A DNA stretch of 64,000 bases, taken from contig NZ_FQWQ01000003.1 in assembly GCF_900129725.1 (NCBI RefSeq), positions 716,686-780,685 on the forward strand, read 5' to 3'. The DNA is from Chryseolinea serpens. GTDB taxonomy: Bacteria; Bacteroidota; Bacteroidia; Cytophagales; Cyclobacteriaceae. Both the position numbers and the translations under genes were made by a program. Each line of letters opens with the position of its first letter. Position 1 is the stretch's first letter. The notes beneath the pieces are model-generated. The model saw only the letters and a program-made list of their open reading frames with translations. It was not told the DNA's origin and searched no databases. Of the stretch, positions 16,639 through 24,866 are shown piece by piece.

Positions 16639-17994
16639 ATGGAATGGATGATAAAATTGCCGCAGCTGCTGCTGAGCTTATCGTTTTTGGTGGCTGTGCA
16701 CGAAATGGGGCACTTGCTGGCGGCGAAATATTTTAAAATGCGCGTGGAGCAATTCTCCATCGGCTTTCCTCCAAAACTTTGGTCGTTCAAGAAAGGCGAA
16801 ACCGAATACGCCATCAGCGCCATACCGCTGGGTGGCTATGTGAAGATCTCGGGTATGATCGACGAGTCGCTCGACACCGAGGCCATGAAGCTACCACCCC
16901 AACCCTGGGAATTCCGCGCCAAACCCGCATGGCAACGCCTCATCGTGATGTTGGGCGGCATCTTTGTGAACGTGGTGGTGGGGATCATCATCTTTATCGG
17001 GATCACATACGTTTATGGCGACACCTATGTACTGAAAAAAGCCGTGAATGATAACGGCGGTTTTTTGGTGGGACCCATCGGCGAAACGCTCGGTCTGAAA
17101 ACGGGCGACAAGATCGTTGCCATTAACGGCAAGGACTTCGAGTATGCCGATGACGTCACCAAGCCCGAAACATTGATCGGCGCAAGCTCCTACACCATCG
17201 AACGCGACGGTCAGCGCATAGACATTCCGATCCCTGCCAATTTCATCGAAGAATTCAGCGAAAAAGGAAGCTCTGGAAATTTTGTAACGTTCCGTTTCGC
17301 TCCCATCGTGGAATTGGTTGCACCGAAGACCATTGCCGAGAAAGTAGGTCTGAAGAAGGGCGACAGGATCGTGGAGGTGAATGGTGTACCCATTACCTAC
17401 AAGGATGAGCTTGATCGCGAGATCCGCAACATAAAAACCAATTCGATCGAATTCAAAGTATCGCGCGATGGTAACATTCTCGCTTTCAAAGAAGCTTTCA
17501 ACACAGAAAAGCCGATGATCGGATTTCAGGCACAACGGCCTACCGCGCTCTTCGAAACCGTGACCTATGGTTTGGGCGAATCCATTCCCCTTGGAACGGA
17601 GCGCGCTTTCTCGATGCTCTTCACGCAAGTGAAAGCCTTTGGCAAATTGATCACTGGAAAATTGTCCGTCAACAAATCCTTGTCGGGTCCGCTGGGCATC
17701 ATGGATGCTTTTGATGCCGGATGGGATTGGGTGCGCTTCTGGTCACTCACCGGCATGCTCTCCCTCGTTCTGGCGTTCATGAACCTGCTGCCCATCCCAG
17801 CCCTGGATGGTGGCCACGTGATGTTCCTCTCCTACGAGATCATCTCCCGCCGCAAACCCTCCGACAAATTCCTGGAGACCGCCCAAAAAGTAGGCATGGT
17901 CTTCCTCCTGGCCCTCATGGTCTTCATCTTCGCCAACGACATCATCAAGAAGATCCCTTCATCCAAAGACAAAACCGAAAAGAGCTCCACCTAA
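16639..17994 (+). CDS. rseP: RIP metalloprotease RseP (site-2 protease)
   Basis: Zinc intramembrane protease that cleaves membrane-bound regulators and signal peptides. The 451 residues have the active-site HEMGH (H21, E22, H25) in the first membrane helix. Two PDZ domains lie in the middle (about residues 130-205 and 220-290, with GETLGLKTGDKIVAING and AEKVGLKKGDRIVEVNG). The second active-site motif NLLPIPALDGGHV is in the third helix near residue 385, and there is a final C-terminal helix. Together with the HtrA protease at 12.3 kb this suggests an envelope-stress pathway, although no anti-sigma factor is in view. A strong terminator follows. Confidence 0.96.
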   Translation: MEWMIKLPQLLLSLSFLVAVHEMGHLLAAKYFKMRVEQFSIGFPPKLWSFKKGETEYAISAIPLGGYVKISGMIDESLDTEAMKLPPQPWEFRAKPAWQRLIVMLGGIFVNVVVGIIIFIGITYVYGDTYVLKKAVNDNGGFLVGPIGETLGLKTGDKIVAINGKDFEYADDVTKPETLIGASSYTIERDGQRIDIPIPANFIEEFSEKGSSGNFVTFRFAPIVELVAPKTIAEKVGLKKGDRIVEVNGVPITYKDELDREIRNIKTNSIEFKVSRDGNILAFKEAFNTEKPMIGFQAQRPTALFETVTYGLGESIPLGTERAFSMLFTQVKAFGKLITGKLSVNKSLSGPLGIMDAFDAGWDWVRFWSLTGMLSLVLAFMNLLPIPALDGGHVMFLSYEIISRRKPSDKFLETAQKVGMVFLLALMVFIFANDIIKKIPSSKDKTEKSST

Positions 17995-18010
17995 AAGCTC
18001 AGTTGCCATA

Positions 18011-18057
18011 AAAAAAGAAACCGGCGCGTTACAAGCTCGCCGGTTTCTTTTTTTTAT
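18011..18057. terminator. Strong bidirectional intrinsic terminator after rseP
   Basis: AAGAAACCGGCG and CGCCGGTTTCTT form a 12-bp stem around an 11-base loop. It is flanked by A-run and T-run on the two sides, so it can stop transcripts from rseP (+) and from kduI (-). Confidence 0.9.
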
Positions 18058-18084
18058 GACGCCTGAATCACCGACACCAAAATC

Positions 18085-18180
18085 CTGTCTCCTGAATTCT
18101 GACTCCTAAAGACTTCTGTCTCCTGAATTCTATCTCCTAAAAATTCTGGCTCCTGGCTCCTGGCTTCTGGCTCCTGACTC
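18085..18180. repeat. Degenerate CTCCTG(A/G)nTTCTG micro-repeat
   Basis: About eight short units related to CTCCTGAATTCTGA and CTCCTGGCTTCTGG follow one another directly up to the kduI stop codon. They are 7-14 bases long and imperfect. Similar sequence (CTTACTTCTTACTCCTGATT) occurs once at 23378. No coding function is evident. Confidence 0.65.
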
Positions 18181-19009
18181 ACCGCAGTTCCCCCGGCGCC
18201 ACCGCATCCATATCTCCATAATCCAAATTCTCCCCCGCCATTCCCCAGATGAAAGTATAGCTGCTCGTTCCCGCTCCACTATGAATCGACCAGGGCGGCG
18301 AGATCACCGCCTGATGGTTCTTCACAAACAAATGCCTGGTCTCTGCAGGCTCACCCATGAAATGACAAACTACCTGGTTGGGTGGAAGATCAAAATAAAA
18401 GTAAGCCTCCATCCGCCGGTCGTGTACGTGTGGCGGCATGGTGTTCCAGACGCTTCCGGTTTTTAATTCGGTTAGTCCCATTTGGAGTTGGCAGGTTTCC
18501 AGCACGCTATTCACCAACAGCTTGCGTATGGTGCGGTGGTTGGATGTTTCGGGTCCGCCAATGGTGACGGTCTCTGCCTCTTCTAAGGTGACCTTGCGTC
18601 GCGGATAGGTGGTATGTGCAGGGGCGGAGTTAAAATAGTAAAGCGGTTTGTCGGCGCCGGGCTGGAAGGTCACTTCGCGGGTGCCCCGGCCGATGTAGAG
18701 CGCTTCTTTGTTCGCGAGCGGATAGTCCATGTCGTCGACGGTCACGGTGCCCTTGCCTCCCACGTTGATGATGCCGATCTCGCGGCGTTGCAGGAAGAAG
18801 TCGGCCTTGAGGGCGTTGAACGTTGTGAGTTGGATCGGGGCTGTGGCGGGGTTGGCGCCGCCGATGATCAGGCGGTCGTAGTGCGTGTAGCAAACCCTCA
18901 GCTCATTTTCGGGGAAGAGGTTCTCCACGAGAAAGGCTTCGCGAAGTTGCTGGGTTTGAAATGTTTTTACGGCGTCGGGATGGATGGCGTAGCGGATTTC
19001 GTGTTTCAT
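18179..19009 (-). CDS. kduI: 5-dehydro-4-deoxy-D-glucuronate isomerase (KduI)
   Basis: Converts 5-keto-4-deoxyuronate (DKI) to 3-deoxy-D-glycero-2,5-hexodiulosonate in breakdown of unsaturated uronates from pectin and related polymers. From the ATG at 19009 it has 276 residues, close to the usual 278. The zinc site HVHDRRME gives H194, H196 and E201, matching known ligands in E. coli KduI with an offset of two; DYGDMDAV lies at the end. Other family blocks: LREAFLVENLF, IGRGTREV, PAHTTYPRR. An upstream codon would add eight residues. The partner dehydrogenase KduD is not in the window; kdgF lies across the divergent promoter. Confidence 0.96.
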   Translation of the reverse strand: MKHEIRYAIHPDAVKTFQTQQLREAFLVENLFPENELRVCYTHYDRLIIGGANPATAPIQLTTFNALKADFFLQRREIGIINVGGKGTVTVDDMDYPLANKEALYIGRGTREVTFQPGADKPLYYFNSAPAHTTYPRRKVTLEEAETVTIGGPETSNHRTIRKLLVNSVLETCQLQMGLTELKTGSVWNTMPPHVHDRRMEAYFYFDLPPNQVVCHFMGEPAETRHLFVKNHQAVISPPWSIHSGAGTSSYTFIWGMAGENLDYGDMDAVAPGELR

Positions 19010-19224
19010 AAGATCGAGTCGTGAGGGATGCAATATACTGTAAATTTAAAATGATGGTTTTAGCCTCGAGCAATGCGGGTGAAAAGCGCTAAGGTGTGAT
19101 GCCTGTGCGACCGTACAAAACGGATTCCGGCAGAAAATGAACGATTTGCTTTTCATTATGCGAATAAGTTGATAACATGTAAATCCTTTGCATAAAACCT
19201 GTAAGCGCCGAACGTCTCTTCGAC

Positions 19225-20424
19225 ATGAAAGAAACTCCTCTAAAAACAAAGTTGAAGCCTTATGTCCTGCTGACCGCCGGATGCATCGCGATGGCTTCCT
19301 GCAGCAAGCCCGGAGCCGCCATCGAACTCTCCAACGAACTGGACCTGGAGCGCACCGAAATGATCTCCCTGAACCTGCACCTGCTGGATTCTTCTCTTTA
19401 TAAAAATGCGCATCTCCAGATGAAGGATGCGCAAGGAAATATCCTGCCCAGCCAGGAGTTGGATGAGGATGGCGACGGAAAGCCGGAAGAGATCATTTTT
19501 CAGGCCACCCTGAAGCCAAAAGAAACCCAAACCGTGTCTGTTGAAAGGACGGAAAAAACGAGCGACACCACTACAACCCAGGGAACCTATGCCCGGTTTG
19601 TACCTGAACGCATCGACGACTACGCCTGGGAAAACGACCGCGTGGCCTTTCGCACCTATGGCCCCGAAGCGCAGCGCCTCGTAGACGAGAATCAACCGGG
19701 GGGAACGCTTTCCAGCGGAATAGATTGCTGGCTGAAGCGTGTTGACTATCCCATCATCAACAAATGGTATAAAAAGGGCGAGACCGGTGGCACCTATCAC
19801 CACGACGACGGCGAGGGATTGGACAACTACCACGTGGGCGCCAGCCGCGGGAATGGTGGTATCGGTGTTTGGAAAAATGACTCACTCTATGTTTCAAAAA
19901 ATTTCACGACCTACAAGCGCCTTGCGAATGGCCCACTCCGGACGCTCTTCGAACTCACCTATGCGCCCTGGAAAGTGGACGACGTCACGGTGAACGAGAC
20001 CAAACGGATCACCATCGACCTGGGCACGCAGATGAGTAAGGTTGAAGTGAGTCTCAGCACGTCGGCGCCGCTTCCCAATGTCACGATCGGCATCACGCTT
20101 CACGACAAGAAAGGGGAGACCAAGACCGACTCCATCCACGGCTGGACCAGCTATTGGGAGCCGCTCGACGATTCCTATCTGGGCACGGGTGTGATCATCA
20201 ATCCGCAGGATGTGATCCGCTTCCAGGAATTCCGTACGGAGAAAAAAGATCTGAGTCATTTGTATGTGGTGGCGAAGCCCATCGATGGCAAAGTGACTTA
20301 CTACAATGGTTTTGGATGGAAGAAAGCCGGTCGCTTCGATGCGTTTGAAAAATGGACGGCCTATCTCACGGAGATGTCGCAGCGATTGGCTTCACCAGTA
20401 AAAATAAAATACATCAAAAAATAG
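19225..20424 (+). CDS. DUF4861 lipoprotein
   Basis: This 399-residue protein has a lipoprotein-type signal (LLTAGCIAMASC, probable lipidated Cys at about residue 27) and the DUF4861 domain typical of Bacteroidota polysaccharide utilisation loci for pectic or other uronate-containing glycans. Seen: FVPERIDDYAWENDRVAFR, GIDCWLKRVDYPIINKWY, the histidine-rich YHHDDGEGLDNYHVG and FGWKKAGRF. The function of the domain is not established as far as I know; a uronate-related role is inferred from its neighbours kduI and kdgF. It begins the operon DUF4861-kdgF-lectin-fold gene. Confidence 0.88.
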   Translation: MKETPLKTKLKPYVLLTAGCIAMASCSKPGAAIELSNELDLERTEMISLNLHLLDSSLYKNAHLQMKDAQGNILPSQELDEDGDGKPEEIIFQATLKPKETQTVSVERTEKTSDTTTTQGTYARFVPERIDDYAWENDRVAFRTYGPEAQRLVDENQPGGTLSSGIDCWLKRVDYPIINKWYKKGETGGTYHHDDGEGLDNYHVGASRGNGGIGVWKNDSLYVSKNFTTYKRLANGPLRTLFELTYAPWKVDDVTVNETKRITIDLGTQMSKVEVSLSTSAPLPNVTIGITLHDKKGETKTDSIHGWTSYWEPLDDSYLGTGVIINPQDVIRFQEFRTEKKDLSHLYVVAKPIDGKVTYYNGFGWKKAGRFDAFEKWTAYLTEMSQRLASPVKIKYIKK

Positions 20425-20426
20425 CC

Positions 20427-20768
20427 ATGCCTGTTCTGAAAGCCGATCATGTGCCCGCCGTCCCCGTAAGGGACGGAGTTCAACGAAGGTTGATCCACAC
20501 CAACGACCTCATGATGGTGGTGATCGACTTTGACAAAGGGCCTTGGCCGGAGCCTGAACCACCGCATCATCACGTGCATGAACAAATTACCTATGTCGTC
20601 TCCGGTGAGCTTATCTTTTTTTGTGAAGGTGAACCCGATCAGCGATTAAAAGCCGGCGACATGTTCAGTGTGCCTTCCGGCAAGCAACATAAAATTCAAC
20701 TCCTTTCGGAGAAGGGAAGGATCATCGATAGTTTTAACCCCATCAGAAAAGATTTTTTACCAAAATAA
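20427..20768 (+). CDS. kdgF: KdgF-like cupin (unsaturated uronate linearisation)
   Basis: KdgF converts 4,5-unsaturated monouronates into linear 5-keto-4-deoxyuronate, the substrate of KduI. The ATG at 20427 gives 113 residues, the family size. It has a metal-binding cupin motif with H47-H49, H51 and Q53 (PPHHHVHEQITYVVSGE), a second motif with H88 (SVPSGKQHKI), and the characteristic ending DSFNPIRKDFL, like the DVFTP.REDFL of known KdgF proteins. It starts two bases after the DUF4861 stop, so they are translationally linked. Position opposite kduI strongly supports the pathway assignment. Confidence 0.87.
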   Translation: MPVLKADHVPAVPVRDGVQRRLIHTNDLMMVVIDFDKGPWPEPEPPHHHVHEQITYVVSGELIFFCEGEPDQRLKAGDMFSVPSGKQHKIQLLSEKGRIIDSFNPIRKDFLPK

Positions 20769-20775
20769 AAATACT

Positions 20776-21480
20776 ATGAAACGCATCTGCATTCCGGCAC
20801 TCTGCCTGTTCTTCGTCACCGCTTCCTTGGTTGCGCAAGAAATTCCAAAGGGATATAAAGAAGTCTACAAGCAAGACTTCAATTCAGATAAGGCGCTGAA
20901 GGATTTTCGGTTCACGCAACCCGTCAAATGGTTGTTGAGCAAAGAAGACAAGGGCATGGCGTTGGAGTTCACCGGCATCAGCGATGGTTATACGCCTCCG
21001 TTTCGATCGCCACACACCATCGGCTTGCTGTCGACGCTCCAGGTGGGAAGCTTTGTGCTCGAGGTGGATATGTTGCAGACGGGACGTGAGTATGGGCACC
21101 GCGACATGTGCATCATCTTTGGATTCAATGATCCATCCCATTTCTACTACACGCACATTGCCACGGCTATGGACCCGAACGCACACCAGATCATGCTGGT
21201 GAACAACGCGCCGCGAACCAACATCAGCACGTTCACCACGCAAGGTGTGGCATGGGGTCAAAATGTGTGGCATAAAGTGCGGGTGGAGCGGAACATTGAG
21301 GAAGGTACTATCAAAGTGTTCTTCGATGGCACTTTAGTGGAGGAGGCGAAGGATACGACGTTCGGGAAGGGTTATGTTGGCTTTGGGTCGTTTGATGATA
21401 GTGGGAAGATCGATAACATCAGGATTTGGGCAAAGGATGTGGAGAAGAAGGGGACAACGGTGTTTGAGGAGAAGAAATAA
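20776..21480 (+). CDS. Secreted laminin-G/concanavalin-fold protein
   Basis: Starting at the ATG at 20776, seven bases after kdgF, the 234-residue product has a signal peptide (MKRICIPALCLFFVTASLVAQ). It appears to be a single beta-sandwich domain: alternating strands such as GSFVLEVDMLQTG, HRDMCIIFGFNDPSHFYYTHI, WHKVRVERN and GTIKVFFDGTLV, ending with the KIDNIRIWAK strand typical of LamG/DUF1080-like folds. Probably binds or cleaves a glycan at the cell surface; no catalytic motif is recognised. Third gene of the uronate operon. Confidence 0.75.
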   Translation: MKRICIPALCLFFVTASLVAQEIPKGYKEVYKQDFNSDKALKDFRFTQPVKWLLSKEDKGMALEFTGISDGYTPPFRSPHTIGLLSTLQVGSFVLEVDMLQTGREYGHRDMCIIFGFNDPSHFYYTHIATAMDPNAHQIMLVNNAPRTNISTFTTQGVAWGQNVWHKVRVERNIEEGTIKVFFDGTLVEEAKDTTFGKGYVGFGSFDDSGKIDNIRIWAKDVEKKGTTVFEEKK

Positions 21481-21493
21481 TCCTTTAGAAAAT

Positions 21494-21518
21494 GTTGTTG
21501 GAAAAGAACTCCAACAAC
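21494..21518. repeat. AAGAA-type dispersed hairpin, copy
   Basis: GTTGTTGGA pairs with TCCAACAAC around AAAGAAC. It lies between two convergent genes and may act as terminator or as a mobile hairpin repeat. Compared with the copy at 12159 the inner pair is changed on both arms (T-A to A-T), keeping the stem. Confidence 0.7.
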
Positions 21519-21535
21519 GGCGCTGCTGGGCAAAG

Positions 21536-22462
21536 TCAATGGTACTCAAACGTCATCACACATCGTTTGTCGCCGTACGAATGCGTGATCCGCAATAGAA
21601 GTCCTTTGTCGTCATACTCGTAGGCCTCGTTATAGGTTCCTCCGTCCGGACATTCACTAAATGAACCGCTGGTGGCATAATAAACTAATCGGTCCATTGC
21701 ATCATATTGATAGATCGTCTTGGTCGAAGGACGATTTGTTAAGTTGTTGTAGTCATCCACTCTTAAGAGTTTCCATGTTCTGTTGTATTTAAGCTTTGTG
21801 GTGAGGAATAGTCTTTTATTCTCATAGGTTTGGGATTGACCAGTCAGTTTGTCATCCACATATTTAAATGTTGTGGTGTATACAGAGTTTTCGTGACCTG
21901 CGCCGGGATCGTAATACTGCCTTATCTCCTTTACTAGCCTGTCCTTACTGTCATAGGCAAATGCTGAGTAATCTGACTGCTCGTCTGCCAAGGCGTTGCC
22001 CTTCCCGTCGCGTTCTTTGCTTTTGACTAACCTATTTTTGGAGTCATAAGTATAGTCAGTGATTTCGGATGAAAAACTGGTGTTTTTTTGCTCCAGGCTG
22101 TCAAGATACGTGAACGTTTGCTTCACGATGTTTCCGGAAGAATTTCTGTCAAATTCATAAAGGGAAGGATTGCCTTCCCGGTTATATTCTGTCCTGGAGA
22201 CAACTTGTCCTTTGTTGTCAAAGTTGAACTTCATCTCCCGATACCTGTCAGTCTTTTCTTTCGAAGGTAAGTCGGTTCCCTGCGTGAAAACCGTCACGCC
22301 GTGGATGTTCCCATTTTGAATTTTGTTGTGCGGAAAAAGGGGCTCATAGTCAATCTTAAATTTTAGAGACGTATACGAGCAACATTCACAGGGCTCAATC
22401 TGTCCATATATCGAATGGGGTGAACAAAGGAGGATGAGAAATAGCAGCCAGTTGATTTTCAT
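21536..22462 (-). CDS. Secreted YD-repeat-like orphan protein
   Basis: 308 residues with a signal peptide (MKINWLLFLILLCSPHSIYG) followed by a cysteine cluster (EPCECCSY). The rest consists of YD/RHS-like repeats: DYTYDSKNRLVKSKERD, FAYDSKDRLVKEIRQYYD, IYQYDAMDRLVYYAT, EYDDKGLLLRITH. Such repeats form beta-strand barrels or shells in toxins and cell-surface proteins, but the typical RHS core-associated cleavage motif is absent and the protein is short. The gene looks AT-richer than its surroundings and has a related hairpin repeat on each side (21494, 22551), which suggests acquisition as a unit. Confidence 0.65.
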   Translation of the reverse strand: MKINWLLFLILLCSPHSIYGQIEPCECCSYTSLKFKIDYEPLFPHNKIQNGNIHGVTVFTQGTDLPSKEKTDRYREMKFNFDNKGQVVSRTEYNREGNPSLYEFDRNSSGNIVKQTFTYLDSLEQKNTSFSSEITDYTYDSKNRLVKSKERDGKGNALADEQSDYSAFAYDSKDRLVKEIRQYYDPGAGHENSVYTTTFKYVDDKLTGQSQTYENKRLFLTTKLKYNRTWKLLRVDDYNNLTNRPSTKTIYQYDAMDRLVYYATSGSFSECPDGGTYNEAYEYDDKGLLLRITHSYGDKRCVMTFEYH

Positions 22463-22550
22463 AAGACAATTTCCAATGTTACATAAACACTTACATGCGT
22501 CATGGGTAGCGTAAATATAGGAAGCGCCATTAGCGTTTTGGCGTTGAGGT

Positions 22551-22575
22551 GTTGTTGGAGAAGAACTCCAGCAAC
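22551..22575. repeat. AAGAA-type dispersed hairpin, copy
   Basis: GTTGTTGGAG pairs with CTCCAGCAAC (one T-G wobble) around loop AAGAA. Same orientation as the copy at 21494, so the two form direct repeats flanking the YD-like gene. Confidence 0.7.
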
Positions 22576-22617
22576 GAGGGTGGCGTTAATTTATACGCCT
22601 TGTTTTTTTGTTGACTG

Positions 22618-23292
22618 TCATTTTATAAACTTTGAATAATTTTTGGCCCAATAATCGGCAATGAATCCCCATTTACGATCGTGGTATTTTTCCAAAATGT
22701 CCAATGGAAATTTCTCAACTATTTTCTTTTGTTCATCCTTTACTTTGGACACAACTATCCCCATTTCACCACTACATTCATTTCCTGAAATATTAGCTAC
22801 CCGTTGTGTCTTGAAATTGGCAATGTAAAATAAGTCACTGTTCCAAAAATTGTCGGCACAACCACTGCGATGATACGAGTAATAATAGCCTGTCCCTTCA
22901 ATGGGTTGGGGATCGGGAAAGTTGTTAAATCCCTTCACCATGGTGAAGGTCATTTTTGCCCTGTCGAACAAAAGTAAATCCTGGACGGAGGGAGTGTTGC
23001 TTAACTCGTGTACGACAATGTCTTTTAAGCTGTCGCCATCAAAATCGCGAAACTCAAAATCAAAGTACATGTCGGACTGGCTAACTACTGTGTCTCCTTT
23101 CGAATTCAATACAAATAGTTTCTGTTCGCTTGTTCCAAAGCCTCTATATTCCTCTCCTAAGATTGTTGTGGTGTGGGAAGAGACTAGCGTACTGTCAATA
23201 TCCGATTGGGTAATGACCACCGTGTCGCGGGGATCCTTAGAAGGACTACATGCAAAAATTCCTAGCATTAAAACTATTGTCGGTTTGATCAT
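22618..23292 (-). CDS. Putative lipoprotein with Ca-binding-type DxDGDxxxD motif
   Basis: 224 residues. The N-terminus (MIKPTIVLMLGIFACSPSKD) looks like a short lipoprotein signal with Cys15 as the lipidation site. FRDFDGDSLKDIVV (about residue 77-90) matches the FG-GAP/VCBS calcium-loop pattern. Several cysteines (GCADNFW, NECSGE) could form disulphides. No enzyme family recognised. Like its - strand neighbour it is AT-rich and lysine-rich relative to nearby genes. Its stop lies about 40 bases from the hairpin repeat at 22551. Role unknown. Confidence 0.65.
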   Translation of the reverse strand: MIKPTIVLMLGIFACSPSKDPRDTVVITQSDIDSTLVSSHTTTILGEEYRGFGTSEQKLFVLNSKGDTVVSQSDMYFDFEFRDFDGDSLKDIVVHELSNTPSVQDLLLFDRAKMTFTMVKGFNNFPDPQPIEGTGYYYSYHRSGCADNFWNSDLFYIANFKTQRVANISGNECSGEMGIVVSKVKDEQKKIVEKFPLDILEKYHDRKWGFIADYWAKNYSKFIK

Positions 23293-23399
23293 TGGATTCG
23301 TTCGTCAAAATGACAGCTACGTGTGAATATATGCAATTATGCAGATTCGACGCGGTGTAAGATGTGGCGTTGCCCGCTTTCTTACTTCTTACTCCTGAT

Positions 23400-24866
23400 T
23401 TAAAATTGAAAGTAGATAAACGGCTGCACCCCCGCCATTTTCATCTGCAACACCAACACAATCACGGCAGTAAGGCACGCGGCTTGCCCGACAAGCGGCA
23501 GACGGGTAATGATTTCTTCGGCGCTAAATTCGAATCGCTTCGGCATGAAATGCAGGGCATAACCTAACAACATAAGCAAGACCACGCCCTTATAACCGGC
23601 AATAAAGTCGAAGAAAATTTGCGGTTTGAAATGGGTGACGATCTGTGCCAGCATTTGACCTACGGTGTCGAGGTCGGGCGCGCGGAAGAAGATCCAGCAG
23701 AAGCAAACAAAATGAAACGTGATGACCACGCCGGCAATGCGCCAGCCACGCCAGGAGAGGTCGACGCGTTCGGTGATGTATTTGTGAAATGCAAGGGCGC
23801 CGCCATGCAGTCCACCCCAAATGAGGAAACGCCACGACGCACCGTGCCACAAGCCGCCAAGCAGCATCGTGATCATAAGATTGAGATACGTGCGAAGTTT
23901 TCCTTTGCGGTTGCCACCCAACGAAATGTACAGATAGTCGCGCAGCCACGACGACAGCGAAATGTGCCACCGCCGCCAAAACTCTATGATGTTCCTGGAC
24001 TGGTAAGGCGAATCGAAGTTGATGTTGAAATGAAAACCTAACAACAAAGCGATGCCGATGGCCATGTCGGAATAGCCCGAGAAGTCGCAATAGATCTGCA
24101 GAGCGTAGCCATACACCGCAAAAAGATTTTCAAGACCGGTGTATAAAGCGGGGGCGTCGAACACGCGATCGACAAAATTGACACTGATGTAATCGGCGAT
24201 CACGGCCTTTTTGAAAAGCCCACAGCCGATCAGGAAGATGGCGCGGCCCAGCATTTCCCGGGTAACAATCGTCGGCTTATAGATCTGCGGGATGAAATCT
24301 GCCGCGCGCACAATGGGGCCTGCTACCAGTTGGGGAAAGAACGACACAAAGAAAGCGTAGTCGACAAGATGATCCACAGGCTTCAGCGTGCCACGGTACA
24401 CATCGAGCGTATAGCTCAGCGACTGAAAGGTGAAGAACGAGACACCGACCGGCAGAAAGATATCCAACGGCTCGAAAGGCTTGCCGGCGACAAAGCAAAA
24501 TGACTCGTACAGCAGGTTACTGTATTTGAAATAACCCAGCAGACCCAAGTTGATGAGCAACGTCACGACGATGAAGAATTTTCGCCGCCAGGGATCGGTA
24601 CTGGCGTGAATCCATTTGGCCAGCGTAAAATCCACGACGGCTGCAAAAATGAGCAGCACGAAATAGCCACCGCTCGATTTATAGTAGAAGTACAGAGAGA
24701 AAAGCGTGACAAAGATCAGCTTCGGCCGCTGCATAGGGCTGAGGATGATGTAGACCCAAATAAACCCCGTAAACAAAAACAGGAAGAACCCGCTGTTGAA
24801 CAACAGCGGCTCGTCGGCGTGATAGGCGAATTGCTCCGCCAGCTTATGGATGTCGAAGCCCAACAT
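23400..24866 (-). CDS. MBOAT O-acyltransferase (AlgI/PatA-like)
   Basis: Membrane-bound acyltransferase that moves acetyl groups across the membrane for O-acetylation of exopolysaccharide or cell-wall glycans. The 488 residues contain about ten hydrophobic segments, the AlgI blocks FFPQLVAGPIVRAADFIPQI and YCDFSGYSDMAIG, and the catalytic MBOAT histidine in LGGLWHGASWRF (H341). It overlaps the upstream SGNH gene by 23 bases, showing tight coupling. The three-gene arrangement MBOAT-SGNH-SGNH resembles alginate and peptidoglycan acetylation operons; which glycan is acetylated here cannot be told. Confidence 0.94.
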   Translation of the reverse strand: MLGFDIHKLAEQFAYHADEPLLFNSGFFLFLFTGFIWVYIILSPMQRPKLIFVTLFSLYFYYKSSGGYFVLLIFAAVVDFTLAKWIHASTDPWRRKFFIVVTLLINLGLLGYFKYSNLLYESFCFVAGKPFEPLDIFLPVGVSFFTFQSLSYTLDVYRGTLKPVDHLVDYAFFVSFFPQLVAGPIVRAADFIPQIYKPTIVTREMLGRAIFLIGCGLFKKAVIADYISVNFVDRVFDAPALYTGLENLFAVYGYALQIYCDFSGYSDMAIGIALLLGFHFNINFDSPYQSRNIIEFWRRWHISLSSWLRDYLYISLGGNRKGKLRTYLNLMITMLLGGLWHGASWRFLIWGGLHGGALAFHKYITERVDLSWRGWRIAGVVITFHFVCFCWIFFRAPDLDTVGQMLAQIVTHFKPQIFFDFIAGYKGVVLLMLLGYALHFMPKRFEFSAEEIITRLPLVGQAACLTAVIVLVLQMKMAGVQPFIYFQF

